Assembly (NCBI GenBank): GCA_937873665.1 | Contig: CALMYW010000095.1 | Coordinates: 1 to 6,252 of the forward strand | Source of the DNA: an uncultured Sphingorhabdus sp. | Lineage (GTDB): Bacteria > Pseudomonadota > Alphaproteobacteria > Sphingomonadales > Sphingomonadaceae | Reading direction: 5' to 3' | Length of the DNA stretch: 6,252 nt | Shown here: in pieces, positions 1 to 5,867 of the stretch | Numbering within the stretch: the stretch's first letter is position 1 | Layout: every line of letters begins with the position of its first letter | Translations under genes and position numbers: made by a program | Notes under the pieces: generated by a model | Databases searched by the model: none | Seen by the model: only the letters and a program-made list of their open reading frames with translations | What the model was told of the DNA's origin: nothing

Positions 1-109
1 TCCGCGCGACGGTCCAATCAGGATGACAGCGTTCCACCAACCTGATGATGTCGCCGGAAGCAACCGTTCCCGGCGCGCGCACGCCCCGTCGAGTGCGGGT
101 TAGCCGCAT
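1..109 (-). pseudogene. 3' part of a MOSC-domain protein gene, truncated or degraded, runs off the left edge
   Basis: Reading the minus strand from an ATG at 109 gives 36 codons with no stop before the window edge. The last part reads GTVASGD then IIRLVERCHPDWTVAR. This matches the pattern near the C-terminal side of MOSC-domain (YiiM-like, molybdenum cofactor sulfurase C-terminal) proteins: G-x-V-x-x-G-D, hydrophobics, then R-x-H-P-x-W-T-V-A-R. The expected preceding segment, roughly TGR-[TS]-G-[WF]-Y-x-R-V-L-E-P-G, is not intact. In this frame it reads TRTRRGVRAPG, while a TGR triplet appears in a neighbouring frame at about 80-95, as if bases had been lost. The frame stays open upstream to about 267 but shows no MOSC features there. 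I infer a broken or 5'-truncated gene. A divergent intact gene starting at 109 is less likely because a MOSC protein needs far more upstream sequence. The family call rests on motif memory only. Confidence 0.45.
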
Positions 110-590
110 CTCGCCGGTGACCGTGAGCGTGGTGGTGGAGGATGGATCTTCCAATCGTAGGAAACATATTACTATAGCTAATATATCTCCGCAGCCATTT
201 CGAAAAATCGCTCCAACGATGTCCTTGCATCGGATTACGCGAATGATCCGACGAAACCAATCTCTTCACGTTCCTTTCCACCAGATTGCAATCATCGACT
301 CAGCCGGAAAGCTGCCCGACATTTTTACCCTATGGGGCACAATCCAGCATGCAGATTTCAAGCAGGTTTGGGCACCGTTTAGGGGAACACCCGCTTGGGC
401 GGACGAGGACGAACTGGCCTGTAACCCGCAATACGAGCCAACACGGGTCCACCCAGGCCGGGTTGCGCAAGAATGACGGCTGACCCAGTGCATCTCACGC
501 ATGACCGTATGCCTTGGGCGCTCGTGACAGGCTCGCTAGCATGGGCAAGGGCAACGCCCTCGCGCACGAACTACGCTCGTTGAGCTCAAG
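110..590. other. Intergenic region without a supportable gene
   Basis: No reading frame here resembles a protein I recognise. The open frames of 60-143 codons on both strands overlap each other, lack convincing ribosome binding sites and give low-complexity or Arg/Ser/Pro-rich translations. Positions about 165-240 are clearly richer in A and T than the rest of the window (for example the run around 168-188, containing TATAGCTA). That patch could be a promoter region or the junction where the MOSC fragment was cut. Short hairpins are present: CCGC-TTGG-GCGG near 390-401 and AGGGC-AAC-GCCCT at 548-560. None is followed by a convincing T run. There is no tRNA, CRISPR array or recognisable insertion-sequence end. 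Confidence 0.6.
548..560. other. Small perfect hairpin downstream of the RND gene
   Basis: AGGGC, loop AAC, GCCCT form a perfect 5-bp GC-rich stem about 30 nt past the RND stop codon on the minus strand. No T tract follows on either strand, so it does not look like a classical Rho-independent terminator. It might stall polymerase or protect the mRNA 3' end. Confidence 0.3.
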
Positions 591-607
591 CTACGCCCTT
601 GGCGTAG
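591..607 (-). terminator. Hairpin containing the RND stop codon, possible 3'-end or attenuator structure
   Basis: CTACGCC, loop CTT, GGCGTAG form a perfect 7-bp stem with a 3-nt loop. On the minus strand the TAG at the 3' end of the stem is the RND stop codon (593-591). There is no following T run; the next bases include the 10-bp palindrome TTGAGCTCAA (580-589). The structure could mark the end of the operon transcript, but calling it an intrinsic terminator would be generous. Confidence 0.25.
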
Positions 608-3600
608 ACGCCTTCAGCCGTCCGATGACTCTGGCGATCTTGCCACCCATCCCCGCCACGCCGGCATAGGCGGCAGGAACCACGACCAGTGTCAGCAGCG
701 TGGACGTTGTCAAACCGCCGATGATGATGAAGCCCATAGGATTGCGCCATTCCGCACCATCTGATTGCGACAGGGCCACCGGGAACATACCGAACACGGC
801 AGCAAGCGCGGTCATCAAGACCGGGCGGAGGCGTTCAGGTGCCGCTTGCATCATTGCTTGGCCCGCATCCAGTCCCTCCTCGCGGAGCTGGTTAGCGCGA
901 TCGACGAGGAGGATACCATTCTTCATGACGATGCCCATGAGCGCCAGCAGACCGATCTGGGCGAACAGGCTCATCTGCTGTCCCGCTACCCACATGGCGA
1001 AGAATGCGCCGGAGAATGAGAGCGGCGCGGTCAGCATGATCAGGATGGGCTGCCCGAACCGGTCAAATTGGCTCGCGAGCACGATATAGAGCGCGATCAG
1101 CGCCAGAACGAACGCCGAAACGATAGCGGACGAAGTGTCGCCAAGGCGCCGCGCCATGCCTTCCTTCTGGATAGATACGCCCGCCGGAGGCGGAAGTTCC
1201 GCAACTATTTCGTCTGCTCGCGTGACCGCATCGCCCAAAGCAATACTAGGTGGCTTGTTGAGGATGATCGTCACCTGCCGCGAGCGGTTGAGGCGATCGA
1301 TTTGCGAAGGCCCGGACTCGACGCCAATCGAAGCGACCGAAGCCATGTCGACCAGTCCGCCGTTCGCTGTGCGTACCGGCAACTGCCCGAGATCGCCAAG
1401 CGACTGACGCAAGCCCTCCTCCATTCGAATTCGCACGTCGTATCGCCTGCCACCGTCCTCGAACGTGCCAGCCTCGACGCCGCCCAACATGATCTGGGTG
1501 GCGCTGGCGACTTCGCGCGCCGAGACGCCCAGATCGGTAGCCCGCGCACGATCCAGCTTGAGTTGCACTTCAGGCCTGCCGCCTTCGTAGGTGGAGCGAA
1601 TGTCGGCGAATGACGGGTCGTCGCGGAACCGCTGTTCCAGGGAAGCGGCGTATGTGATGATTTCGTCCATGTCATTGCCGCTGACGACCAGTTCGATGGG
1701 GTTCATGCTCACGCCGCCGCCCGAAACCCACGGAACTTCATTGATCGAGATTTCCGAAGCTTCAGGGATTGCCTTGCTGAGCGCCGTGCGAGCGCGGTTC
1801 ATCAGTTCGCCCTGCGTAACAGGTCGTCCCTGCTTGGGCGTCGTCTCAACATAGAACTCCAGCAGATTGGTGCGCCCCTTGATGCCAGCCCCCGCTGTAA
1901 CAAAGACCAGCTCGATCTGGTCGTCGTCCCGGAGCGCTGCGTCCGCACGCAACGCAGCATCGCGGGCGCTGGCGATACCGGTTCCAAGTGGCAGCTTGAC
2001 TGTAGCCAGGTATTCGCTGCGGTCAGCTTCACCAAGAAAGGTCGACGGAACCATCGAGGCGAAGACGCCGCCGATGACCAGACTGCCAGCAGCAATCGCC
2101 ATGACCTTGCCGGCGTGCGTCACCGCCCATCTAACAAGTCCGGCGTAGCGCTCTGCCATGCGACGATGGAACTGCTCGATCCGTCCCAGCCAGCCATGCT
2201 CGCGATGTTCAAGCCGCATGAAACGCGACGCGAGCATCGGCGTCAGGGTGAGCGCCACAAGCAGTGACACAGATACCGAAAAGACGATTGTCAGCCCGTA
2301 CTGGAAGAGGAACTGGCCGACGACGCCTTCCATCACGGAGATCGGCACGAACACGGCCAGTGTGGCGAACGTGCCCGCGAGCACCGCCAAGGCAACTCTG
2401 CGCGTCGCTGTTGCGGCGGCCTCAGGCGCGCTTAGTCCGGCTTCGATGTCCCGCTCGACCGCCTCGACCACGACGATTGCATCATCAACCAGCAGGCCGA
2501 CCGCGACCGTGAGCGCCAGCATGGTCATGATGTTCACGGTGAAATCGGCAATGCCGAAGATGAAAAAGGTGGAGAGGATCGACGTTGGGATCGCCAGCGC
2601 GACGATGATCGTGGCGCGCCAAGACAGCAGGAAGAAGAACGTGATGCTGACCACAAGAACGACGGCCAACACCAGGTCGAAGAGCACATCGTTGATCGAG
2701 GATTCTATGAAACGCGAGATGTCTCTGGCGACGACCAGGCGAATGCCTGGCGGTGCTTCCTTCTGGAGCAGTGCCACTTCAGCCATCACTGCCTTCGCGA
2801 CTTCGATAGTGTTGCGCCCGGACTGACGCCGCACTTCGAGCGCCACTCCGGCAACGCCGTTGAGCTGCGCGTAGCTGCGCTCGTCTGCCACCGCGTCCTC
2901 GACCCGCGCGATGTCGGCTAGCCGGGTGCTGCGACCGTTGCCGCGATAGGTCAACATCATCTCTGCGAATTCGGCGGAACTTCTGGCTTCGGCCAAGGTG
3001 CGCGCGCCGAACTCGCGCTGACGTGCATCGGTTTCGAGCCGTCCACCGGGCAATTGCGCGTTCTCGCCCTCAACCGAGCGAACAACATCCGAGGCGCTCA
3101 GGCCGACCGCCTTTAGTTTCGCAGGATCGAGCCAGACCCGCATTTCCCGGTCGCGGCCACCGACCAATGTGACCGAGCCGACGCCCGGCATGCGTTGCAG
3201 CCGCTCCTTCACCACTTCGTCCGCGAAGCGGGTCAGTTCGGCCACAGGCTGTTCTCCCGCGATCATCACCGACACCACCGGGGCAGCATCCGGATCGAGG
3301 CGCTCGACGATTGGCGCATCGGCATCGTCGGGCAAATCGGCCATTATTCCGGAAATTTTATCACGAACTTCCTGCGTCTTGATGTCGGGGTTTTCATCCA
3401 GCTCGAACTCGATGTTGACCTGCGACAGGCCGTCCGCGCTGATCGAACGAAGCTGACGGATGCCCGATATCGAATTGACCGCTTCCTCGATCTTGTCCGT
3501 CACTTCGGTTTCGATGCTGCCGGGTGCCGCGCCCGGCTGCGCAGTCTGCACCGAGACGTATGGGAATTCGATCTTCGGAAACAGATCGACACCCAATCCA

Positions 3601-3689
3601 CGAAACGAGACCAGCCCCATGATGACCAGCGAGCCGATCATCATGGTGGCGAAGACCGGACGCTTGATCGAAACGTCAACGAGCCACAT
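591..3689 (-). CDS. RND-family efflux transporter permease (HAE-1 / AcrB type)
   Basis: Inner-membrane, proton-driven efflux pump of 1032 residues, the normal size for HAE-1 (hydrophobe/amphiphile) RND proteins. It starts at the usual N-terminus, a short amphipathic MWLVDVSIKRPVFA followed by TM1 (about 13-30). A large periplasmic loop (about 31-333) carries the LFPKIEFPYVSV motif typical of the porter region. TM2-TM6 lie at about 334-483. TM4 holds the proton-relay pair Asp402-Asp403 in GLLVDDAIVVVE. TM7 is about 528-547, the second periplasmic loop about 550-852, and TM8-TM12 about 855-1010. Lys923 (MKNGILLVD) matches the essential TM10 Lys of AcrB, and Thr960 in RPVLMT falls in the conserved TM11 motif, so the proton pathway looks complete. 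The ATG at 3689 has an AGGA Shine-Dalgarno 6 nt upstream, inside the end of the adaptor gene, with a 14-nt overlap that suggests translational coupling. The substrate cannot be told from sequence; heavy-metal (HME) pumps are less likely given the overall pattern. Confidence 0.96.
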   Translation of the reverse strand: MWLVDVSIKRPVFATMMIGSLVIMGLVSFRGLGVDLFPKIEFPYVSVQTAQPGAAPGSIETEVTDKIEEAVNSISGIRQLRSISADGLSQVNIEFELDENPDIKTQEVRDKISGIMADLPDDADAPIVERLDPDAAPVVSVMIAGEQPVAELTRFADEVVKERLQRMPGVGSVTLVGGRDREMRVWLDPAKLKAVGLSASDVVRSVEGENAQLPGGRLETDARQREFGARTLAEARSSAEFAEMMLTYRGNGRSTRLADIARVEDAVADERSYAQLNGVAGVALEVRRQSGRNTIEVAKAVMAEVALLQKEAPPGIRLVVARDISRFIESSINDVLFDLVLAVVLVVSITFFFLLSWRATIIVALAIPTSILSTFFIFGIADFTVNIMTMLALTVAVGLLVDDAIVVVEAVERDIEAGLSAPEAAATATRRVALAVLAGTFATLAVFVPISVMEGVVGQFLFQYGLTIVFSVSVSLLVALTLTPMLASRFMRLEHREHGWLGRIEQFHRRMAERYAGLVRWAVTHAGKVMAIAAGSLVIGGVFASMVPSTFLGEADRSEYLATVKLPLGTGIASARDAALRADAALRDDDQIELVFVTAGAGIKGRTNLLEFYVETTPKQGRPVTQGELMNRARTALSKAIPEASEISINEVPWVSGGGVSMNPIELVVSGNDMDEIITYAASLEQRFRDDPSFADIRSTYEGGRPEVQLKLDRARATDLGVSAREVASATQIMLGGVEAGTFEDGGRRYDVRIRMEEGLRQSLGDLGQLPVRTANGGLVDMASVASIGVESGPSQIDRLNRSRQVTIILNKPPSIALGDAVTRADEIVAELPPPAGVSIQKEGMARRLGDTSSAIVSAFVLALIALYIVLASQFDRFGQPILIMLTAPLSFSGAFFAMWVAGQQMSLFAQIGLLALMGIVMKNGILLVDRANQLREEGLDAGQAMMQAAPERLRPVLMTALAAVFGMFPVALSQSDGAEWRNPMGFIIIGGLTTSTLLTLVVVPAAYAGVAGMGGKIARVIGRLKASTPRA

Positions 3690-4848
3690 TGCGCGTCCTG
3701 CTCGATGTGAGCACCACTTTGCTTTCTCTGACTTTCATGCCATCGCGCAGCGTGGACGCAGGATTGAGCACGATCCGCTGGCCTGCCTGCAGACCCGACT
3801 GGATTTCGACCCGATCAAAATCGACCGAGCGGATGCGCACGGCGATCTTGCGAATGGTGCCATTGGTGATGACGAATGCAAATGGCGCGGCGCTGTCACC
3901 GGCGATCGCGCGCCGCGGCAGGACCAGCGCGGACCTGGGCGGCGTGGCGATCTCGGCTCGAACTGACAGTCCAGGTTTCACCTCGTATGAAGGATTGCGC
4001 AGCGGTAGTCTGACTTCGACGGTGCGGGCCTGCGCATCGACCTTGTCGTTGATTATTGCGACCTGACTTTCCAAGGGTTGCGCGAATCCTTCGATGAACA
4101 GACGGGCAGGCTGACCCTTTCGGATCTGTCCGAGCCGATCCTGTGGAAGGCTGACGACGGCGACCACAATCCCGACTTCCTGCAATTCCAGCACCGAGGA
4201 CTGTCCGCCCACACCGAAGGTGCTGAGGTAAACGCCCTCATCGACATTGCGGCTCGTCACCACGGCGGCATATGGCGCTCGCACGATAGTATCGTTGAGC
4301 GCCTGTTGTGCCGTCGCGGCCATGGCCTCGGCCTGCGACACGCGGGCGCGGGCGACGGCAACATCTGTTTCGGCCTGCTCGGCGCGCGACAGCGACACAA
4401 AGCCGCGCGGTTTGAGCGTCTGGACCCGTTCGTTGGTGCGCTCAGCCTGCTCGGCTTCGGCGCGGGCAAGACGCACGGCGGCCAGAGCTTCGTTGACCTT
4501 GCGCTGATAGTCGGCCTGCCGAATGCGAAACAACGGCGCGCCACGCGCCACGCGGTCCCCCACGCGCACGAAAATCCGGTCGACCGGTCCTTGGACGAGC
4601 GCCCCGATATTGCTGCGCTGAAACGCCGCGATGGTTCCTTGGCCTTGAACCGGGTCGGACAGGTTTGACTGTTCGACGATTGCCACTTCGACTTCTGGTG
4701 TGGTCGGTGTCGTGGTAGATTGCGACTTTTCGGCACCATCCGACTGTGAACTGCACGCGGTGACGAGGACGGCCAAGGGCAGAGTCCATGCCACCAAGAG
4801 CCACCGGTTCGGATGTTTCAGGTGATTTGACAGAGGACCAGTGCTCAT
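3676..4848 (-). CDS. RND efflux membrane-fusion (periplasmic adaptor) lipoprotein
   Basis: Periplasmic adaptor that links an RND pump to an outer-membrane channel; 390 residues, normal for the family. A lipoprotein signal peptide is visible: Arg15, a hydrophobic core at 16-29 and the lipobox VTAC with Cys32 as the lipidation site, then a Ser/Thr/Gln-rich linker. Domains in order: first lipoyl half about 77-112 (ALVQGPVDRIFVRVGDRVARG), an Ala/Glu/Arg-rich coiled-coil hairpin about 113-185, second lipoyl half about 187-208 (TIVRAPYAAVVTSRNVDEG), beta-barrel about 225-303, membrane-proximal domain about 306-378. It lies first in the operon and overlaps the RND gene by 14 nt. The ATG at 4848 was chosen because it gives a proper lipoprotein signal; extending to 5070 would run through the divergent MarR gene and bury the signal peptide. 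No clear Shine-Dalgarno precedes 4848, so translation may start on a leaderless or very short-leader mRNA. It is probably repressed by the adjacent MarR protein. Confidence 0.94.
   Translation of the reverse strand: MSTGPLSNHLKHPNRWLLVAWTLPLAVLVTACSSQSDGAEKSQSTTTPTTPEVEVAIVEQSNLSDPVQGQGTIAAFQRSNIGALVQGPVDRIFVRVGDRVARGAPLFRIRQADYQRKVNEALAAVRLARAEAEQAERTNERVQTLKPRGFVSLSRAEQAETDVAVARARVSQAEAMAATAQQALNDTIVRAPYAAVVTSRNVDEGVYLSTFGVGGQSSVLELQEVGIVVAVVSLPQDRLGQIRKGQPARLFIEGFAQPLESQVAIINDKVDAQARTVEVRLPLRNPSYEVKPGLSVRAEIATPPRSALVLPRRAIAGDSAAPFAFVITNGTIRKIAVRIRSVDFDRVEIQSGLQAGQRIVLNPASTLRDGMKVRESKVVLTSSRTRNVAR
3696..3699 (-). promoter_or_regulatory. Ribosome binding site of the RND gene inside the adaptor gene
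   Basis: On the minus strand AGGA (within GCAGGA) lies 6 nt before the RND ATG at 3689 and within the last codons of the adaptor gene, whose TGA is at 3678-3676. This fixes the RND start and suggests that ribosomes finishing the adaptor can re-initiate on the pump gene. Confidence 0.6.
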
Positions 4849-4855
4849 GGCGCCC

Positions 4856-4883
4856 GGTATACTGTAATGCGCTTTAACGTAAA
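4856..4883 (-). promoter_or_regulatory. Candidate promoter of the efflux operon
   Basis: On the minus strand TTTACG (4883-4878) and TATACC (4861-4856) are 16 bp apart, each matching four of six positions of the sigma70 consensus. The -35 hexamer lies in the centre of the 27-bp palindrome, which is a good place for a repressor to block polymerase. The predicted transcription start falls on or within one or two bases of the adaptor ATG at 4848, consistent with the absence of a Shine-Dalgarno there. This is pattern reading by eye. Confidence 0.4.
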
Positions 4884-4891
4884 GGGCATTA
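4865..4891. promoter_or_regulatory. 27-bp imperfect palindrome, probable MarR operator
   Basis: The left arm TAATGCGCTTTA (4865-4876) and the reverse complement of the right arm (4880-4891), TAATGCCCTTTA in the same orientation, agree at 11 of 12 positions around a 3-bp centre (4877-4879). The size and two-fold symmetry fit a dimeric winged-helix repressor such as MarR. The site sits in the 88-bp gap between the adaptor gene and the divergent MarR gene and overlaps the proposed adaptor -35. Outside the arms, ATAC (4858-4861 and, inverted, GTAT at 4892-4895) extends the symmetry with an offset. It could control both directions, giving pump repression and autoregulation. The palindrome is seen directly; the binding partner is inferred. 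Confidence 0.75.
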
Positions 4892-4899
4892 GTATTGCT

Positions 4900-4928
4900 T
4901 TGCCTTGCGGAGGCAGAAGCCGTAAGTT
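4900..4928 (+). promoter_or_regulatory. Weak candidate promoter of the MarR gene
   Basis: TTGCCT (4900-4905) and TAAGTT (4923-4928) are 17 bp apart, a poor but correctly spaced sigma70-like pair. Transcription would begin around 4935-4937, at the ATG itself. A GGAGG at 4909-4913 is about 23 nt from the ATG, too far to act as its ribosome binding site, and no in-frame start lies closer to it because TGA at 4928-4930 closes the frame. An upstream promoter inside the palindrome is an alternative. Confidence 0.2.
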
Positions 4929-4936
4929 GAAGCGCG

Positions 4937-5383
4937 ATGAGTACCGAAGATACCTTCCCCACGCCGCTCGACGAACTCGCCTTCTTGCTGGAGGAAGTAC
5001 CGAGAGCGCTGCGCCGCAAGTTCGACGAACGCACATTGGCGCATGGGCTTAGCCGTACCCATTGGCGCATTCTTGCCTATCTGTTCCGCGACCGGGGCAT
5101 GTCGCAAACCGAACTGGCAAAGTGCCTCGAACTCGAACGCATGACGGTCGGTCTGGCGCTGGACAAAATGGAAGAGAACGGCTTGGTCGAGCGCCACCGC
5201 TCGCCGACCGACCGTCGGGTGCGATTGGTCTATGCCTTGCCCAAGGCAATGGACTTGCTGCCCGAGTTGCGCCGGAAAGCCGATGCAACCTATGCGGAAA
5301 TGCTGGGCGATTTGCCCGCAGAGCAAGTCGCCGAATTCCGCAAGACCTTGGAACTGTTCGCGGCTAATTTGCACAAGGTATAA
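4937..5383 (+). CDS. MarR-family transcriptional regulator
   Basis: Small cytoplasmic DNA-binding protein of 148 residues, typical of MarR dimers. An N-terminal dimerisation helix (about 9-35) leads into LSRTHWRILAYLF (38-50), the usual MarR entry to the winged helix-turn-helix. The HTH follows with MSQTELAKCLELERMTVGLALDKMEENGLV split over 55-84, where the recognition helix is about 67-80. The wing VERHRSPTDRRVRLV (84-98) has the conserved D-R-R. C-terminal helices (about 105-147) complete the dimer interface. There is one cysteine, Cys63, in the HTH. The ATG at 4937 is the only in-frame start after a stop at 4928-4930, and no good Shine-Dalgarno is seen. Its divergent position to the efflux operon, with a shared palindrome between them, makes it the likely local repressor, relieved by a pump substrate. 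The ligand is unknown. An activator role is possible but less usual for this family. Confidence 0.95.
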   Translation: MSTEDTFPTPLDELAFLLEEVPRALRRKFDERTLAHGLSRTHWRILAYLFRDRGMSQTELAKCLELERMTVGLALDKMEENGLVERHRSPTDRRVRLVYALPKAMDLLPELRRKADATYAEMLGDLPAEQVAEFRKTLELFAANLHKV

Positions 5384-5443
5384 GCTTGGGCGGCGACCGA
5401 AACGTGATGGCGTGGGCGGCGTGCCTAGGCGGCGTGGACAAAT
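5384..5443. other. Short gap between convergent genes with GGCGGCG repeats
   Basis: GGCGGCG occurs three times, at 5389, 5415 and 5428; the last two copies extend to the 9-mer GGCGGCGTG. An 8-bp palindrome GCCTAGGC lies at 5423-5430. No hairpin with a T tract is seen, so there is no clear terminator for either convergent gene. Confidence 0.4.
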
Positions 5444-5767
5444 TCAGCCGTGCCGGATCGTCCTTCGTCCCGCCGAGCGGGCATCCGCTTCGCGCTGGCG
5501 ATAACACTCGGCACATATGATCGTAATGCCGCCAGGTACCTCTACAGCATCTTCGATCCACTCGCCGCCGTTGCTTTGCAGATAGGTGTCGCAAGCGTCA
5601 CACCATGCATCCCTGAGGTCGTGTTCATCCTCTGGCGGAAAGGAAACAAACCCGGCTGTGTCCGGTGATGTTCGACCCACGATATGGGCGCATACGAACG
5701 TGATGGACTGATGCCCATGCACCTCGCAGTCGCAATGATCGTCGTCGCTGTTCGCTGTCGTGGCCAT
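5444..5767 (-). CDS. Small Cys/His-rich, probably zinc-binding protein of unknown function
   Basis: 107 residues from the ATG at 5767. Two CxxC pairs, C56-D-A-C59 and C85-A-E-C88, look like a zinc ribbon with knuckles about 26 residues apart. A second Cys/His cluster lies near the N-terminus: H11-C12-x-C14, H17, H19, C26 and H28 (in the segment ending FVCAHIV). Aromatic anchors GF (39-40), W55 and EW (69-70) between the clusters look like a folded core. There is no signal peptide or membrane segment, so it is probably cytoplasmic. I recall similar uncharacterised small proteins with the order C-x2-HG, FVCxH, WCxxC, CxxCY, but cannot name a family or function. A TTG start at 5800 would add 11 residues, and neither start has a strong ribosome binding site. 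It converges on the MarR gene, and its upstream end abuts the insertion sequence, which may have replaced its native promoter. Confidence 0.72.
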   Translation of the reverse strand: MATTANSDDDHCDCEVHGHQSITFVCAHIVGRTSPDTAGFVSFPPEDEHDLRDAWCDACDTYLQSNGGEWIEDAVEVPGGITIICAECYRQREADARSAGRRTIRHG

Positions 5768-5857
5768 ATCGCGGTAGATCGTAACTGCATCTGACCTCAA
5801 CAGCCAGTCGAGTTAGGGTTGACGCCGAAAAGAGCGGTTGATTCAAGGCTGCTTTTT

Positions 5858-5862
5858 GGAGG
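5858..5862 (+). promoter_or_regulatory. Ribosome binding site of the transposase
   Basis: A full GGAGG lies 5 nt before the TTG at 5868-5870. It decides the start: no ATG lies in frame until codon 88, far inside the conserved N-terminal domain. Confidence 0.7.
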
Positions 5863-5867
5863 CAGAT

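Noticed and set aside
45..476. 143-codon plus-strand open frame in the left intergenic region
   Set aside because: It covers the MOSC-like fragment antisense and then crosses the AT-rich patch without any family motif or good start signal.
266..567. Overlapping minus-strand open frames of 62 and 78 codons
   Set aside because: Low-complexity Ser/Pro/Arg translations without start signals or recognised motifs; they may be remnants but cannot be supported.
1068..1613. 181-codon plus-strand open frame inside the RND gene
   Set aside because: Arg/His/Asp-rich antisense shadow of the RND coding frame with no recognisable domain.
2158..2826. 222-codon plus-strand open frame inside the RND gene
   Set aside because: Ser/Thr/Ala-rich translation antisense to the membrane core of the pump; a typical GC-rich shadow frame without a ribosome binding site.
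4078..4668. 196-codon plus-strand open frame opposite the adaptor gene
   Set aside because: Its composition mirrors the adaptor codons on the other strand, and the adaptor itself has clear lipoyl and lipobox motifs.
4849..5070. N-terminal extension of the adaptor reading frame to an ATG at 5070 (464 residues)
   Set aside because: It would overlap most of the first third of the MarR gene and place 74 unrelated residues before a clear lipoprotein signal peptide.
5384..5443. GGCGGCG triplicate as a CRISPR-like or regulatory repeat array
   Set aside because: Units are 7-9 bp, irregularly spaced and low in complexity, as expected by chance in GC-rich DNA.
5542..5790. 82-codon minus-strand frame with GAGG before its ATG at 5790
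   Set aside because: It overlaps the Cys-rich gene in another frame; the Cys-rich frame has organised CxxC pairs while this one has no pattern.
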